A stretch of DNA of 64,000 nucleotides. Source: Aphrophora alni (taxonomy: Eukaryota; Arthropoda; Insecta; Hemiptera; Aphrophoridae). Location: assembly GCA_963513935.1 (NCBI GenBank), contig OY740771.1, positions 10,073,138 through 10,137,137 of the forward strand. Reading direction: 5' to 3'. Each line of letters begins with the position of its first letter. The stretch's first letter is position 1. The position numbers and the translations under genes were made by a program. The notes under the pieces are model-generated. The model was not told the origin of the DNA. It made no database searches and saw nothing but the letters and a program-made list of their open reading frames with translations. Shown in pieces: positions 22,330-34,144 of this stretch.

Positions 22330-22770
22330 AAAAACCTTTTCAATTGCATGAGATTTTTTCCCGTTTGAATAACAATTTTGATGGAAAATTTTAAAAATGT
22401 ACAACTGATTGTAAAATTTGTTCGATTTTTTTTTTCTATTTGATGTTTATTATGTAATCTATTAAAATAAAATAAATTATAGTTTTTTATCGACAAAAAA
22501 CCCATAACCAGCAGTTTTATTATTTGGGCTGTAACTTTTGACGATTATTGGAATGGATACGTAAAGCAAGAAACAATTGCGTCGTACATTCAAGTTAGAT
22601 ACAACCATCCCGTCATTTTGCAAAGTCAAAGGTCAGCAGACTAGGGTTCACAAGATAGTGTGTGAGATTATTGCGGGGAATTCCTATGATTATTGTTGAT
22701 TACATACCAATGTTTTATTTTAACTTTCAGGAAAAGTCTTAATTATTACTCAAGTAAAATAATGTACAAC
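22330..22770. other. No gene recognised
   Basis: Unique-looking AT-rich DNA after the 64-bp array. No coding signal. Confidence 0.3.
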
Positions 22771-22774
22771 TTTT

Positions 22775-22990
22775 TTTTTTGTCTGCGGCGCGCAGTTGAT
22801 TAAATTAGTTATGTGGACATTTTAAAGTTATACAAAAATTTGTTCCTATTTGGAGGTGAGGGAATTCTTAATTATTTACTCACGAAAAATTACGATTTTT
22901 TGGTCTGCGAGGCACTATTTTATTGATTAAATTAGTTACTGTGAACATTTAAAAGTTACACCCAATTTTTTTTCCCCTATTTCAAAGTGA
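22775..22990. repeat. Imperfect direct duplication, period about 120 bp
   Basis: TTGTCTGCGGCGCGCAGTTG with ATTAAATTAGTTATGTGGAC is repeated as TTGGTCTGCGAGGCAC with ATTAAATTAGTTACTGTGAA. Two diverged copies; no coding content. Confidence 0.5.
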
Positions 22991-22994
22991 ACGT

Positions 22995-23687
22995 ATTTGG
23001 TAATAGCAATTTGGATTGCTCCTACGAAAAAAATAGTTATAAACAAATTTGTGACTATTATATTACAAAGAAAATAAGAAGGGTCTATACGGCGAGTTGT
23101 TACATAACCTCAAAGTGTACACGTCTATTTTAATCAATTATAAGTATAAAATACTCATTTTTGATCTGTTTACTAAAAAACAGATTTTTTAAAGTTTATA
23201 TTTAATTTTTATAAACTTTATTTGCATCAATCTATGGAAAATGAAATACAAAATTACAGAAAATTTTCGTTCTAGACTAATCTCGTTATTGTAAACAACT
23301 ACCAAGAAATCATGTTTACAGTTTTTTTTATTGATAATTAGATTGTCCTTTGACGTACACAAAAAGTAAACATTTTATTTGTCGATAAAAGAGGAAATGT
23401 TTCGTGTCTTGTACATTGTTTTTGTAAAATTAACGTTTTTTCTTGATATTTGACGTTAAACATTTTAAATGGCCGACATTATAAAATGAGTAGAGGTAAT
23501 CGGTTGATAATTTTTTCAAATTAGCTCTTTATATTACTAAGTAGCGTGGAAAATTTCAACTCTGTATCATTCACCGTTTAGAGAAATGATTTTTTTTAAA
23601 AACAAAATGGCTGCTAGTTAGGCAACTTACCATATGAACTGTTTTCTTTATTCTTACTTGTAGAATACGTCCTGATGGGATATCCTG
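22995..23687 (-). repeat. Family D copy, left member of an inverted pair
   Basis: Reads as the reverse complement of 24700-25320. Shared landmarks are AGTTTATAAAAATTAAATA, TTTGTCGATAAAAGAGGAAA, TTAACGTTTTTTCTTGATAT and GTGGAAAATTTCAACTCTG. The outer end at 23687 reads ATATCCTG|TATA, a transposon-type terminus next to TA. Confidence 0.65.
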
Positions 23688-23734
23688 TATAAAACATTTA
23701 ATTGAATAATATGCTGAGATTCCTTAAGGATATG

Positions 23735-23738
<4 letters not shown>

Positions 23739-23799
<61 letters not shown>
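23739..23799. repeat. (GA)n microsatellite, 61 bp
   Basis: Uninterrupted GA dinucleotides. The tract runs directly into a family A copy (23800-23965), at the position where sister copies have GACTCTTAGCCCTC. Confidence 0.95.
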
Positions 23800-23803
<4 letters not shown>

Positions 23804-23965
23804 AGCCTCATTTGCTTAATAACGACAGAAGGTCGTAAGAGAACATGGAGGTTGAGACCCGATAGGAAAGATGTAAGAAAGGAATCTAACTCTATACTCT
23901 AGCTGAAAGGTGTAAATTCAACTAGAGATCTCGGAATAGTAGCCTTCAGTACATCCGTACTCACT
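23800..23965 (-). repeat. Family A copy abutting a (GA)n tract
   Basis: Contains CCTAGCCTCATTTGC, GGTCGTAAGAGAACATGG, GACCCGATAGGAAAGATG, TGTAAATTCAACTAGAGATC and CGGAATAGTAGCCTTCAGTA. It is more diverged than the copies at 7925 and 41680. Confidence 0.65.
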
Positions 23966-23984
23966 CTACGCGATCCGCAGTTGG

Positions 23985-24125
23985 GAGTTGAACAGTTTTA
24001 GTTTTGTGGGTTCAAGTTCAGATTGCGCTAGTGTGGGGGCATGCAATGTAACATGCTGTTCATGAAGTTACCAGAGGCGTGTCGTTAAATGGCTGTATAA
24101 GAACCTTTTAATTTACGAGTTTAAA
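23985..24125 (+). repeat. Family H copy
   Basis: TTTTAGTTTTGTGGGTTCAA, then GAAGTTACCAGAGGCGTGTC and GTTAAATGGC match 28160-28275 in the same orientation. Short dispersed repeat, non-coding. Confidence 0.55.
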
Positions 24126-24690
24126 ACCATACTCTATGGTCTTTTGTATTTAGAATCAATACTAACTTGCTAACCTAACCTATCCTTTATCCACTATACT
24201 ATTCTCAGTCTTCAGCCATATTGAAATTTAAAACTAGTATAATTTACGTGTATGCCAACTTTAGGCGGCGGGTTATTGGCATCAGATGCACTTCTATTTC
24301 GTGCAAGTACTCCAAACCTTTTAAATACAAAATTGTTATCAATCTCTACAGGTTGATAAGGAAGTGTTGTTGATATCGTGGTTGTGGTTTTGTCGTAGAT
24401 TGAACTTTCTCCGACACAAGACAAGGTATGATTTACTGGTAGATATGACCTACAAAGCGGAAGCCGGTGCACAGCTAGTGAAAGCCGGAACTGCAAACTT
24501 CGCTATGCATTAACCAAACAAGTCGCACGTCACTGCCCTTTTTGTCTTTTTATGTTAAACTATCTATTATACTGTATAACACTTGATTACTGAATTCCTT
24601 TAAGAAACGCCGACAGTATCCGATCCTGCCAACTGAAGTTATGTGACACAATTTTTTGGTCATTATAAATACAAAGTTATCTCGTAAACT
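24126..24690. other. No gene recognised
   Basis: Contains CTAACCTAACCTATCC near 24172 and a minus open frame 24212-24496 (94 codons). That frame has no splice signals or motif that I can support, and its 3' end lies beside a CTAACCTAACC stretch found with family C-type repeats. Confidence 0.3.
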
Positions 24691-24699
24691 ATTTGGATA

Positions 24700-24942
24700 T
24701 AACGTGTCCTAAAATGGTTAGTTCTCTATCTAGCCGCCATTTTGTGTTTTGAACAAAAAAAATCATATCTTTTGAACGTCAAAAGACACTGAGTTGAAAT
24801 TTTCCACGCTTCTCAGACCTAATTAAGAGCTAATTTGGGGAAAACATCAACCACTACTCCTTTAAAAATGGCAGCCGTTTAAAATTTTTAACATCAAATA
24901 TCAAGAAAACCGTTAATGTTACAAAAAATTTCTCTTTTAACG

Positions 24943-24982
<40 letters not shown>

Positions 24983-25330
24983 CTCTACGTAAATGATAAT
25001 CGAATTATCGATAAAAAACTGTAAAGATAATTCCTTGGTAGTTGTTAACGATTAGCCTAGAACGAATTTTTTTGTAATTTTTTATATAATTCACCATATC
25101 AATTAATAAAGTTTATAAAAATTAAATACAAACTTTAAAAAATTGTTTTGTTTTTTTTTTTACTTTACAGACTAAAAATGGGTATTTCTATACTTATAAT
25201 TGATTAAATTATCCATGTACACTTTGAGTTTATGTAACACATTCACCGAATATGAGCATTTATTTCTATATAACTATTAGTGACAAATTTGTTCATAACT
25301 ATTTTTTTACCTATTAAACACTTTAAATTG
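24700..25330 (+). repeat. Family D copy, right member of an inverted pair
   Basis: Carries GCCGCCATTTTGTGTTTTGA, AATTTTCCACGCTTCTCAG, AAGAAAACCGTTAATGTTAC and AATTAATAAAGTTTATAAAA. It includes a (TA)n tract at 24947-24980. Together with 22995-23687 it forms arms of about 630 bp around a spacer of roughly 1 kb. Confidence 0.65.
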
Positions 25331-25719
25331 GGACCTCCGTTCTCTATCATGAAATTTAAAAACTTTAAAAAAAATGCCCCCCATTTTCCAATATAGCAGC
25401 TAATTTTAAAATTTCTTAAGGAAACCTCTATTTTTTAGATTAAAAACTAGCATAAATATACTGTAATTATAAACATGTTTTTTTATATTCCCTAAATTAT
25501 TTATTTCAATTTTAGTCCTGCTTTAGTATTTCATAGACTATGCCTAATTAAATTTTTAACTTATTGCGACGAAGGCAAGTACAGAAAATTGTCTCCAAAA
25601 AATACACGAAACAATTTTGAAAGTTTAAGCGCCTTTATAAATAAATATCGACGAATAAAATGATCTTAAAATTATTTTGAATTCCATCTTCTGATAATCC
25701 CAGCATTTCCTAATTAGTT

Positions 25720-26600
25720 ATACGGAGTGTCCCTGAACTCTCTGATAACTTTTTTTAGATATTTTTCTTGAGCCAAAGACAAATCAAAATATCATATTTA
25801 AAATGTCCAAAACTCCTTCGAAAATATTCAACATAAACAAAATTTTCTATTTTTTTTTAAAGATATACAAACGTTTTGTGATCTATTTGTGTATATAAGT
25901 GTGTAAAAAAATCAATTTCAAAATATTCATTTGATAAAATCAGTGTTCATGAAAAAAAACAAAAAAAACTCCGAGGCTAAAAAATTAGGCTTACTTTTCA
26001 AAATTAAAAAAAAAATAGTAAAATAGTGCAAAACTCAATTAGTAATATACCATTATTTAGGAAAAGAAAACTTTATCTATGTAATAAAATAAATGTAAGA
26101 TATAAAAAAAATTAGAGTAATTGTTTCAAGATATGCAAAAGCCAATTTGTAAATACAAATATTTTTTAATATATCAATTTAATAAATCATTTAAAATATC
26201 GGTTTTTATGAAAAACTGCAAAACGGCTATAAAGTCAAGGCTTATTTTTCAAAATTTACAAAAAAAATTCAAATAAAACAAAACCAAATATATAATATAG
26301 CCTACCATTTTTTACAAAGCGAAACGAAAATTTCATCTATTTAATAAAAAAACACATAATACATAAATCTAGTAATAAATTCACAAAACAATATAGGAAC
26401 GAAAGGGAACTTTCTCGTGTAAAAACATAGAGTTAATAAAATTCGGAACATAGAGATAAAATAGATCAAAAGAAAGCACAGTAAGTTTAATTTTCAATGA
26501 TATACAAATGGTTACGGAAATGTAATGAAGTCATTAGCAAATGTCGCTTTCACCCATAGATTGAAAAAGAGGAGAAAACTACTTACGATCATAAAAAACG
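25720..26600. repeat. AT-rich decayed element with an internal duplication
   Basis: It starts at a TATACGGAGTGTCCCTGAAC transposon-like terminus. Within it, about 25860-26115 and 26120-26370 are imperfect direct repeats (GTTCATGAAAAAAAAC with GGCTTACTTTTCAAAATT, against TTTTTATGAAAAACTGC with GGCTTATTTTTCAAAATT). No matching right end was found. Confidence 0.4.
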
Positions 26601-26981
26601 TATCGAGATTTAAGATTACTGAGATGCTGGATTTCCGAGAGTCTGTTTTAATTTTTGTATAAAAGGTGATTAAAAAAAAAAAAAAAAGAGTTATGTTTGT
26701 TTTGGATGTTGTATAGCGAAAACGAATATAATAGTAAATAGGTGAAAAGTAAGTGGCAAGGATAGAGTTAAATATCTAGGTGACAAATAGAGTTATGAAT
26801 AATTGAATTTAATAAAAATAATTAAAAATTAATTAAATTATTCAACTTTTTAAGAGATTTATGCTCAATAAATACAGGATTTAGCTTAATTATGTTCCCA
26901 AACTGTAAAAAAGCGATTTCCTGTGTCAAAATAATGAAAAGATTCCTATGTACAAAAACTTGTTTCCCGTCTATCCACCAT

Positions 26982-27030
26982 TTTTTTTTCCTTTTTTTTT
27001 TTCCTTTTTTTTTTCCTTTTTTTTTTTTCA
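26982..27030. repeat. Interrupted poly-T/CC microsatellite
   Basis: Runs of eight to twelve T separated by CC. On the minus strand it gives a false lysine/glycine-rich start (26822-27031). Confidence 0.9.
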
Positions 27031-27104
27031 TAAAACATTATAACTTAAAAAATACATAAGATATTATTAAGTATAGATTTGGTATAGGCATATAACATGT
27101 TACG

Positions 27105-27335
27105 TTTTACAATTGTAGCAAAACACTTCATTTCGTGTATTATAAAAATGGCGACCGTTAAAAAATAACTAATATCTCGACAACCGTTAACTTTACTGCA
27201 ACAAACAAGAGACAACCAATCTTCTTTAAGCGACAAACAAAAGTGGTTTTTTTTCTATTTCTTTCTGTAAGTCAAAAGATAATTAAAAACACCAAGATGA
27301 TCAAATGTTAAAAACAGGTAATGGTTACAAAATAA
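27105..27335 (+). repeat. Family D copy
   Basis: ATGGCGACCGTTAAAAAATA, ATATCTCGACAACCGTTAAC and TAAGTCAAAAGATAATTAAA match family D. It faces the inverted copy at 27530-27705. Confidence 0.55.
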
Positions 27336-27529
27336 ATTCAAAACAATGTAGGGCTAATAACACAGTTAGATGTGCTTCAATTTGTAATAATTGACTTGAA
27401 AATACACACTAATACAGTGTATTTATTCATGAGGTGGAACACGTATTGAATCCAACAACAATAAGAAATTAACTGATATAAAAGTTCTGGTTGATGTAGA
27501 CAATTACGAAGGAATTCTGTTTTTAGTTT

Positions 27530-27705
27530 TGTTATCGATAACTCGCTTATATTTTGACTTACAGAAAAAAACACAAAACTTTTGTTGTTGTTAAGAAAGG
27601 AATTTCTTTGGTCAGTTGTATATTTTTAGCAAAGTTAATGGTTTTCGAGATATTCAACATTAAAATTTTTGAACGTCAGCCATTTTGTAAATATACTTTA
27701 CCAAA
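27530..27705 (-). repeat. Family D copy, inverted
   Basis: TATTTTGACTTACAGAAAAA, TAATGGTTTTCGAGATATTC and GAACGTCAGCCATTTTGTAA are the reverse of the copy at 27105-27335. The short open frames 27377-27574 and 27554-27748 are not genes. Confidence 0.55.
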
Positions 27706-27724
27706 TCTGAAATCAAAGTTGTTT

Positions 27725-28010
27725 TTTTCTATGACAAATACAACTTAATTTAACCACATAATTGGAAATGTGTAGCGTGTTTTGTGAAATACGAGACAAA
27801 CAATTCAATAGCCATTAAAAGATGGATTGCATTATCTTTGATTTTTCTTTATTAGGGTCCGTAGGTTAACCCAAGAAAAATTATAAATTCACGCGCATCT
27901 CTCTCTGTATAAAATTAACTGTCCCTATATGCCTACGCCCTACAGGCCCTAAGTCGTGTGGTTTTAAGCACGCGTTTGACTCTTTTATTTGTGCATCCTA
28001 AAATGATATG
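27725..28010 (+). repeat. Family I copy
   Basis: Matches 10185-10510: AATACAACTTAATTTAACCA, ACAAACAATTCAATAGCCAT, AAGATGGATTGCATTAT, then TCGTGTGGTTTTAAGCACGC. Confidence 0.65.
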
Positions 28011-28154
28011 TCCCACCCATTTCAACAATACCCTTTCGTCCGTTTTCGGAAAAAAATTTACAAACTTAAAATATTAAAAGAATTAGATAAGAAAAAAAAA
28101 CTCAAATATAATACTGCGAGGGGGGTATAAGTTTTGAATTTAAGACCCAAACAT

Positions 28155-28275
28155 ACCAACATGTGAGTTGTAGTTTTGTGGGTTCTTGTTCAGAATGCGT
28201 GGGAGTCGGACCTAACCTATCCTTGAAGTTACCAGAAGCGTACCGTTAGATGGCAGCATTAAAGTCTCTAATATT
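28155..28275 (+). repeat. Family H copy
   Basis: GTTGTAGTTTTGTGGGTTCT, GTTCAGAATGCGTGGGAG and GAAGTTACCAGAAGCGTACC match 23985-24125. Confidence 0.55.
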
Positions 28276-28423
28276 TAAACTTCAAATCGCACCACGGAGA
28301 TAACAAATCTATTTTGTACGCATTGATATACGTTATATAAGCAAATTTTAATGAAATAACTAAGAATTATCTTATTTGTTATTATTTAGGTTTTGTAATA
28401 TGTGCGAGAAAGTTGGTGCAATA

Positions 28424-28615
28424 TTGTTTACGATACACAGCAATAGACGCGGGAACTGATATTAAAATAAAACATGACGTCATGTTCATTATGGCGTAAA
28501 ATTATCTTTAGGATCATGTTTAACGTGTCCGGCCGTTACCATGTGACCGGACTACCTGGGTTTTGTTTTGATATTAAAACTTCCGGATGACGCGAGTGTA
28601 CCAGTGTTATCAAAC
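28424..28615. mobile_element. Foldback with a CRE palindrome
   Basis: TTGTTTACGATACACAGCAA through GATATTAAAATAAAAC (about 28424-28475) is mirrored by GTTTTGATATTAAAACTTCC through ACCAGTGTTATCAAACAA (about 28563-28615). The interior has the 14-bp palindrome ACATGACGTCATGT, containing the ATF/CREB site TGACGTCA. Likely a MITE; function of the site is unknown. Confidence 0.5.
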
Positions 28616-28879
28616 AATACACAACCCATCATCTGTTGCAGAATGTACAGTCTGGTCTTGTTAAAATAAACATTTCCCATGATACGTACAAAATGACGCT
28701 CAAAACCTCGCGGAATGAATAAAACGATAACACAGATACTGGAACGTGTTTAGGCTCGGCAAACACGTGACCAGAGTATTCGAATGGTAATGACGGGGAA
28801 GGTGATACGCAATGCGATTGTGGAGATCTTGTTTATATTATTCTTTTACTGTATAGTTCGCATTGTCCCTTAATTTGGT

Positions 28880-29035
28880 ATTGGGGATTATAGTGGGCTC
28901 ACATAGAACCCTAAAATCAAAATATGGTGGCCAACTTTAAATACACTAAATTAGATACGAATTTGCAGATTTCAATTTTTCATGTAATAGTACCAACCTC
29001 ACAATGAAAAAAAAAACATGTTTTTGTCACCTTTC
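28880..29035 (-). repeat. Family C copy, CACACTATAATCCCC module
   Basis: GGGGATTATAGTGGGCTCAC, then AAATTAGATACGAATTTGCA and GATTTCAATTTTTCATG are the reverse of 1950-2080. Confidence 0.6.
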
Positions 29036-29455
29036 AACGGTGCCTTCCTCCGAGCGGCCATCAGTGGTCTGAGAACAGCATTTTTAGCTAACAAGAGTCA
29101 GAGTAATTTGGCAGGTTTAGGGGCTTTCCGCTGAACGGGACATTTCGCTCATAAAAGAAATTTTAAAATGGCCCATGAGAGGTTAGGTTCGAAATTGTCA
29201 TATTTTAGTTTCTAAAATTTACTTTGAAGATTTAACAAAAAAACATTAATTCAAAGTTTAAAACAGATATCGTTTTCGCTTTTTTTCAGAAAAGATTTAT
29301 CGGAACATGTTTTATCGTTTTATTAATACTTCCATAAAGAATGTAAACATAAGAATGTTTATAATTGACAAACGTAATAAACCTTTAGGCTGAGTGTTAG
29401 TTAGCAACATGTAATATAGAGTGCGGGGAACGAAAGAATGTAGCAGAAAACCTCA
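29036..29455. other. No gene recognised
   Basis: Unique-looking DNA between the family C fragment and the 68-bp array. A short GC-richer piece near 29040-29140 (CTTCCTCCGAGCGGCCATCA) has no recognisable coding content. Confidence 0.3.
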
Positions 29456-30240
29456 GCGGATAACCTCTAGTCCTGTCGACCCTTATTATCTGAAGATGCG
29501 ACGCTCAGATCCCTGGCCGTTTGGCGGATAACCTCTAGTCCTGTCGAACCCTTCGACCCTTGTTAACTGAAGATGCGACGTTCAGATCCCTGGCCGCTCG
29601 GCGGATAACCTCTAGTCCTGTCGACCCTTATTATCTGAAGATGCGACGCTCAGATCCCTGGCCGCTCGGCGGATAACCTCTAGTCCTGTCGACCCTTATT
29701 ATCTGAAGATGCGACGCTCAGATCCCTGGCCGCTCGGCGGATAACCTCTAGTCCTGTCGACCCTTATTATCTGAAGATGCGACGCTCAGATCCCTGGCCG
29801 CTCGGCGGATAACCCCTAGTCCTGTCGGACCCTTTTTAACTGAAGATGCGACGCTCAGATCCCTGGCCGCTCGGCGGATAACCCCTAGTCCTGTCGGACC
29901 CTTGTTAACTGAAGATGCGACGCTCAGATCCCTGGCCGCTCGGCGGATAACCCCTAGTCCTGTCGAACCCTTCGACCCTTGTTAACTGAAGATGCGACGC
30001 TCAGATCCCTGGCCGCTCGGCAGATAACCCCTAGTCCTGTCGGACCCTTGTTAACTGAAGATGCGACGCTCAGATCCCTGGCCGCTCGGCGGATAACCCC
30101 TAGTCCTGTCGGACCCTTGTTAACTGAAGATGCGACGCTCAGATCCCTGGCCGCTCGGCGGATAACCTCTAGTCCTGTCGAACCCTTCGACCCTTGTTAA
30201 CTGAAGATACGACGCTCAGATCCCTGGCCGCTCGGCGGAC
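29456..30240. repeat. GC-rich 68/69-bp minisatellite, 11 copies
   Basis: The unit is CTGAAGATGCGACGCTCAGA, TCCCTGGCCGCTCGGCGGAT, AACCTCTAGTCCTGTCGACC, CTTATTAT, with an 80-bp variant that carries an extra CGAACCCTT. I count 11 occurrences of GATCCCTGGCC. The left units are 68 bp and some right units 69 bp, which gives a repeated 23-residue open frame (29979-30200). It is strikingly GC-rich for this window. The frame changes between units, so a coding role is unlikely. Confidence 0.93.
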
Positions 30241-30620
30241 ACAACCCCTTTCAACGATGACGAATAGTAAAGTTATTGTGAAAATGAAATAGAAACCCTA
30301 ACCTAACCTAGCCAGAAAATATGATATTTATTTATTTAAAAGTTCAAGCAAGGCCGAGTCTCTAATACGAGGGTAGCGAGTGGAAGCTCTTTCACATATG
30401 CACAGCTACGAGGCCCACAATGTCGGAGATATTGACACGAGCGAAGCGAGTGGAGACTCTTTAATATATATGTATCTACGAAGCTCGTTACATACAAGAA
30501 AGTATTATGTAAACAATTACAAGGTTAAAAAAAACTGTGTAAGAACGGTTTTAAACAAACTGACCCTACTGGATAAAACCACTTTACAATTATATATGTT
30601 AAAGTTCAGATAAAGTATGG
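30241..30620 (+). repeat. Family C copy, GAGCGAAGCGAGTG module
   Basis: CAACGATGACGAATAGTAAA, then AACCCTAACCTAACC, two GAGTGGA motifs (TAGCGAGTGGAAGCTC, GAGCGAAGCGAGTGGAGACT), AAGAAAGTATTATGTAAACA and CAAACTGACCCTACTGGATA. The same order occurs at 59460-59800 and in part at 39800-40000 and 42560-42700. The open frame 30380-30613 lies inside and is not a gene. Confidence 0.65.
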
Positions 30621-30848
30621 CGACAAATTTTTTATTTATAGTGGAAGTACGTACATGCTCGTTTTGTATGTAGTTAGATAGGAGAGTTTACGTCATCGGA
30701 GAGAGGTCGTGCTAGCACGTATCCAAAGACACCTGTTCCTTGGAGAGAGGACCGCTACTTTAAACTTTTTTATAATATTAAGGAATTGTTCTAGTTTCTT
30801 AAAGATCATTATCAAATGAACCAGTAGTCCCTAAGGAGCTCAATTTCA
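30621..30848. other. No gene recognised
   Basis: Short unique-looking spacer between family C and the microsatellite-bearing family A copy. Confidence 0.3.
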
Positions 30849-31405
<557 letters not shown>

Positions 31406-32335
31406 GACCATGAGTTTTTTTGCATTTAATCAACATACAAAAACAATATAAAATAAAACGTTGAACAAACTTCTCAAAAACCAAATAAAAACTTACCACG
31501 ATATTATTTGTTACCAAAATAAAAATCAGTTTGTTTTGTCAATCAAAATTGATGATAAACAATGGGCGCCATTTTGTATAAATAGCGTTTAAAATTGATT
31601 CGCTTGTGTCATAAAAGCATCATCAGTTTATAATTAATATGGCTTCAAGGTCAAGGTACCTTTTAAATTATTCCTGACCGTAATAGGTTTTACTTGCGAT
31701 TCCAATACACGGGTTTGTATCATTAATCTTCACATTTCACTCAAATCTAAACGAAATAAGTGAGCTCATTTTGAGAAATTGTCTCTTTTATTAGCGCCTC
31801 AGTGCCGATTTTTTTGTTAAAAAAATAACTCACCAATACTTTTTGTGAGTACTAAAGAATACACCCTAGAAAAATTAGATAAATATTAAATGGAACCAAT
31901 TTTGAGTTTATCACAGCTATCTTGAAATCTTGTGTTATATCGAAAAATGGAATGGAAAAAGTCCTAATCACCAAATTTCATTAGAAACCTTCCACACGTT
32001 AAAGCTGCAGAACACTACGCCAAAGAGACACAATCCCAAATCCACTTTATTGGAATCAAGGTATTCTAAAAGATCGTCAAAACTCACATGTTTTTTTTGA
32101 TCTATCACAAAACGTATACGTTATAAAGTTGGGAATAGTAGATAGGTTGGGATTTCCTAGTTTAGTACAAAACTCTAATGATGTCAATATTTGTTAAGTA
32201 ACGACTGTACTGGCCTAGCATAACGGTGCCGACTACAACCTACAGGTAGGCTTTCCTTCTCTGCTCTACTTTCTATACAATAATTAGACTTTAAAGTTGT
32301 TTTTTATTCATCCCACTGTAAAATATTTATTTGTA
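31406..32335. other. No gene recognised
   Basis: AT-rich DNA; a GATGGGCGCCATTTTG-like fragment near 31560 recalls family D. No coding signal. Confidence 0.3.
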
Positions 32336-32339
32336 AATC

Positions 32340-33190
32340 ATCGATAAATGTGTTTGTATACAAACGTAATGTTTTTTTTTAGAAATAAATGGTGACAAAA
32401 TATGCAATAACTTCTCAAATGCTCATCCACAAACCAAATTCCAAATTAAATTATTCGTTAATTTTTTGCGATTTTAGAAAAAAAACCTGGAATATTCAGA
32501 ACACACTGTCGGGGTTGTTGTTGGCTAACAATTTGTCAAATTGTATCAAAAACTTACCCTTGTACTAAACTTCCATTTGATATAACACACTTCAGGTACA
32601 GTTTTAAATTGTACGAGAAACTGGACCTCAAAATAAAAAAAAAACTAAGTTTTGAAGTGATTTGGGTAAACTGGTTCTATGAGAACTGATAAGATAAGGG
32701 GTGAATTAATTGATAAGAATCCCACAAATATGAATATATTGAAATTTTCTTGATGTTCTTCAGTAAAAATTTAGGTAGTTAAATTTTAACTGCCTCAACT
32801 ATTTCTGTTAAGTTCCGCGTTAATTAAATAGTTAATTACAAAACGTAATTTTACATTTTATCGATTTTCTCTTAAAATTTAAAGTGTAAATTGAAAGTGT
32901 CTTATATCAAACGAAACTATATTGGAAAGGCAAGTTTTTCTTACAATTTGACAATTGTTGCGCCTGACAATAGTGTTTTGAATATTTCAGATTTTCCGAA
33001 AACAAATATTTTGTTTGTTTCAAACTAAATAAAATACACTAACATTATTATTTTCAAACTACAGTTTATGTGTTCTGAAAGTAACAAATCGTGAAAGTTG
33101 AAAAATTGAACTTTCGTCGGTCACGATGATTTTTGAAAAAAAAAAAAAACAGTAAACAATTTATAGTTCCAAGGAAATTTGAAAAGTGAG
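32340..33190. repeat. Family B foldback
   Basis: The left arm (TGGAATATTCAGAACACACT, ACAATTTGTCAAATTGTATC, TTTGATATAACACACTTCAG, GAGAACTGATAAGATAAGG) is mirrored on the right (TTACATTTTATCGATTTTCT, CTTATATCAAACGAAACTAT, ACAATTTGACAATTGTTGCG, GTGTTTTGAATATTTCAG). The second, longer copy is at 45348-46750. No coding region. Confidence 0.7.
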
Positions 33191-33204
33191 TTGTCTATGT
33201 CGAT

Positions 33205-33404
33205 NNNNNNNNNNNNNNNNNNNNNNNNNNNNNNNNNNNNNNNNNNNNNNNNNNNNNNNNNNNNNNNNNNNNNNNNNNNNNNNNNNNNNNNNNNNNNNNN
33301 NNNNNNNNNNNNNNNNNNNNNNNNNNNNNNNNNNNNNNNNNNNNNNNNNNNNNNNNNNNNNNNNNNNNNNNNNNNNNNNNNNNNNNNNNNNNNNNNNNNN
33401 NNNN
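33205..33404. other. Assembly gap, 200 N
   Basis: Two hundred unknown bases. The round number suggests a fixed-size placeholder, so the true distance is unknown. Open frames spanning it are artefacts. Family B lies to the left and a LINE fragment to the right. Confidence 0.99.
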
Positions 33405-33489
33405 CTCACCGACGTTGACCTGAAGGTCTTTTGCCGCCCCAAGTTCCAACCTACACCCACTCAGTAATACCTGGCATCCTTATAAAGGA

Positions 33490-33870
33490 ACAGATGCTAC
33501 CTATAGGGTTGTCTAGGATGGTTTCCATCTCCTTCCCCGGAGGGCCTAGAGAGTATAGGCCTGGCTCGTCCTAACGCCTTACACTCTAAGAGAATGTGTT
33601 CTGCGAACTCATCAGCCAAACCACATTTCCTGCAAATATTTTCTGCAGCAATCCCTATCCTGTGTAGGTGTTTTCTGAGGTGACAGTGGCTCGTTAATAG
33701 CCTAACCACCCACCTCATGTTATCCCTTCCAAGAGAGATAAGTTGTTCAGTATGTTTCTTGCTTGGTCTAAGTAGCCTCTTTGCAAGTCTACTTGTAGTT
33801 TAATTTGTCCAGGCCTCATTCATCCCTCCCGTATCCATGTATCAACCCTGCTCTGGCATGTTCATAGGAG
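33490..33870 (-). pseudogene. RNase H / C-terminal fragment of a jockey- or R1-like LINE
   Basis: The minus frame 33718-33497 reads RWVVRLLTSHCHLRKHLHRI G, then CRKCGLADEFAEHILLECKA LG. This is the LTGH..L..HL..IG block followed by the CxxC...H...C knuckle that ends the RNase H-bearing ORF2 of I/R1/jockey-group elements. Upstream, 33850-33719 adds LAKRLLRPSKKHTEQLISLG, with a stop near the start. No intact RT is next to it; the assembly gap may hide more. Confidence 0.75.
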
Positions 33871-33904
33871 ATCCCCGCCACCAGCTCCGGACCCACGAAA
33901 GGGT

Positions 33905-34140
33905 CAGGTTTACTTCCGAATACACCTATTTTGTTAGCTTCAAAATAAATAAATACACTAACATTAATACTTTTTAAATAAAAATGATTGCATTTTACTC
34001 ATAATTTTATGGGCTTTCGAAAACTAATAGCAATAGTAAGAACTGGTACCAGGAAAGTTGAGAAAAATCAACTTTTCGTCGCTAAATCATGATATTTTGG
34101 GGAGAAACCGTAAACAATTCATAGTTCTAAAATTAAGAAA
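33905..34140 (+). repeat. Family B right-arm fragment
   Basis: AATAAATAAATACACTAACA, TTGCATTTTACTCATAATTT, GAACTGGTACCAGGAAAGTT and AACAATTCATAGTTC repeat the right arm seen at 33020-33190 and 1-200. Confidence 0.65.
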
Positions 34141-34144
34141 GATT

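Noticed and set aside
24212..24496. 94-codon minus-strand open frame as an exon
   Set aside because: No supported splice sites, no recognisable domain, and a CTAACCTAACC repeat stretch at its 3' side.
26822..27031. Lysine-rich protein start
   Set aside because: The lysine run is the complement of the T/CC microsatellite.
29979..30200. 23-residue repeat protein
   Set aside because: Only part of the array has 69-bp units; 68- and 80-bp units break the frame, and there is no promoter or splice support.
33161..33467. Open frames crossing 33205-33404
   Set aside because: They consist mainly of unknown bases in the assembly gap.
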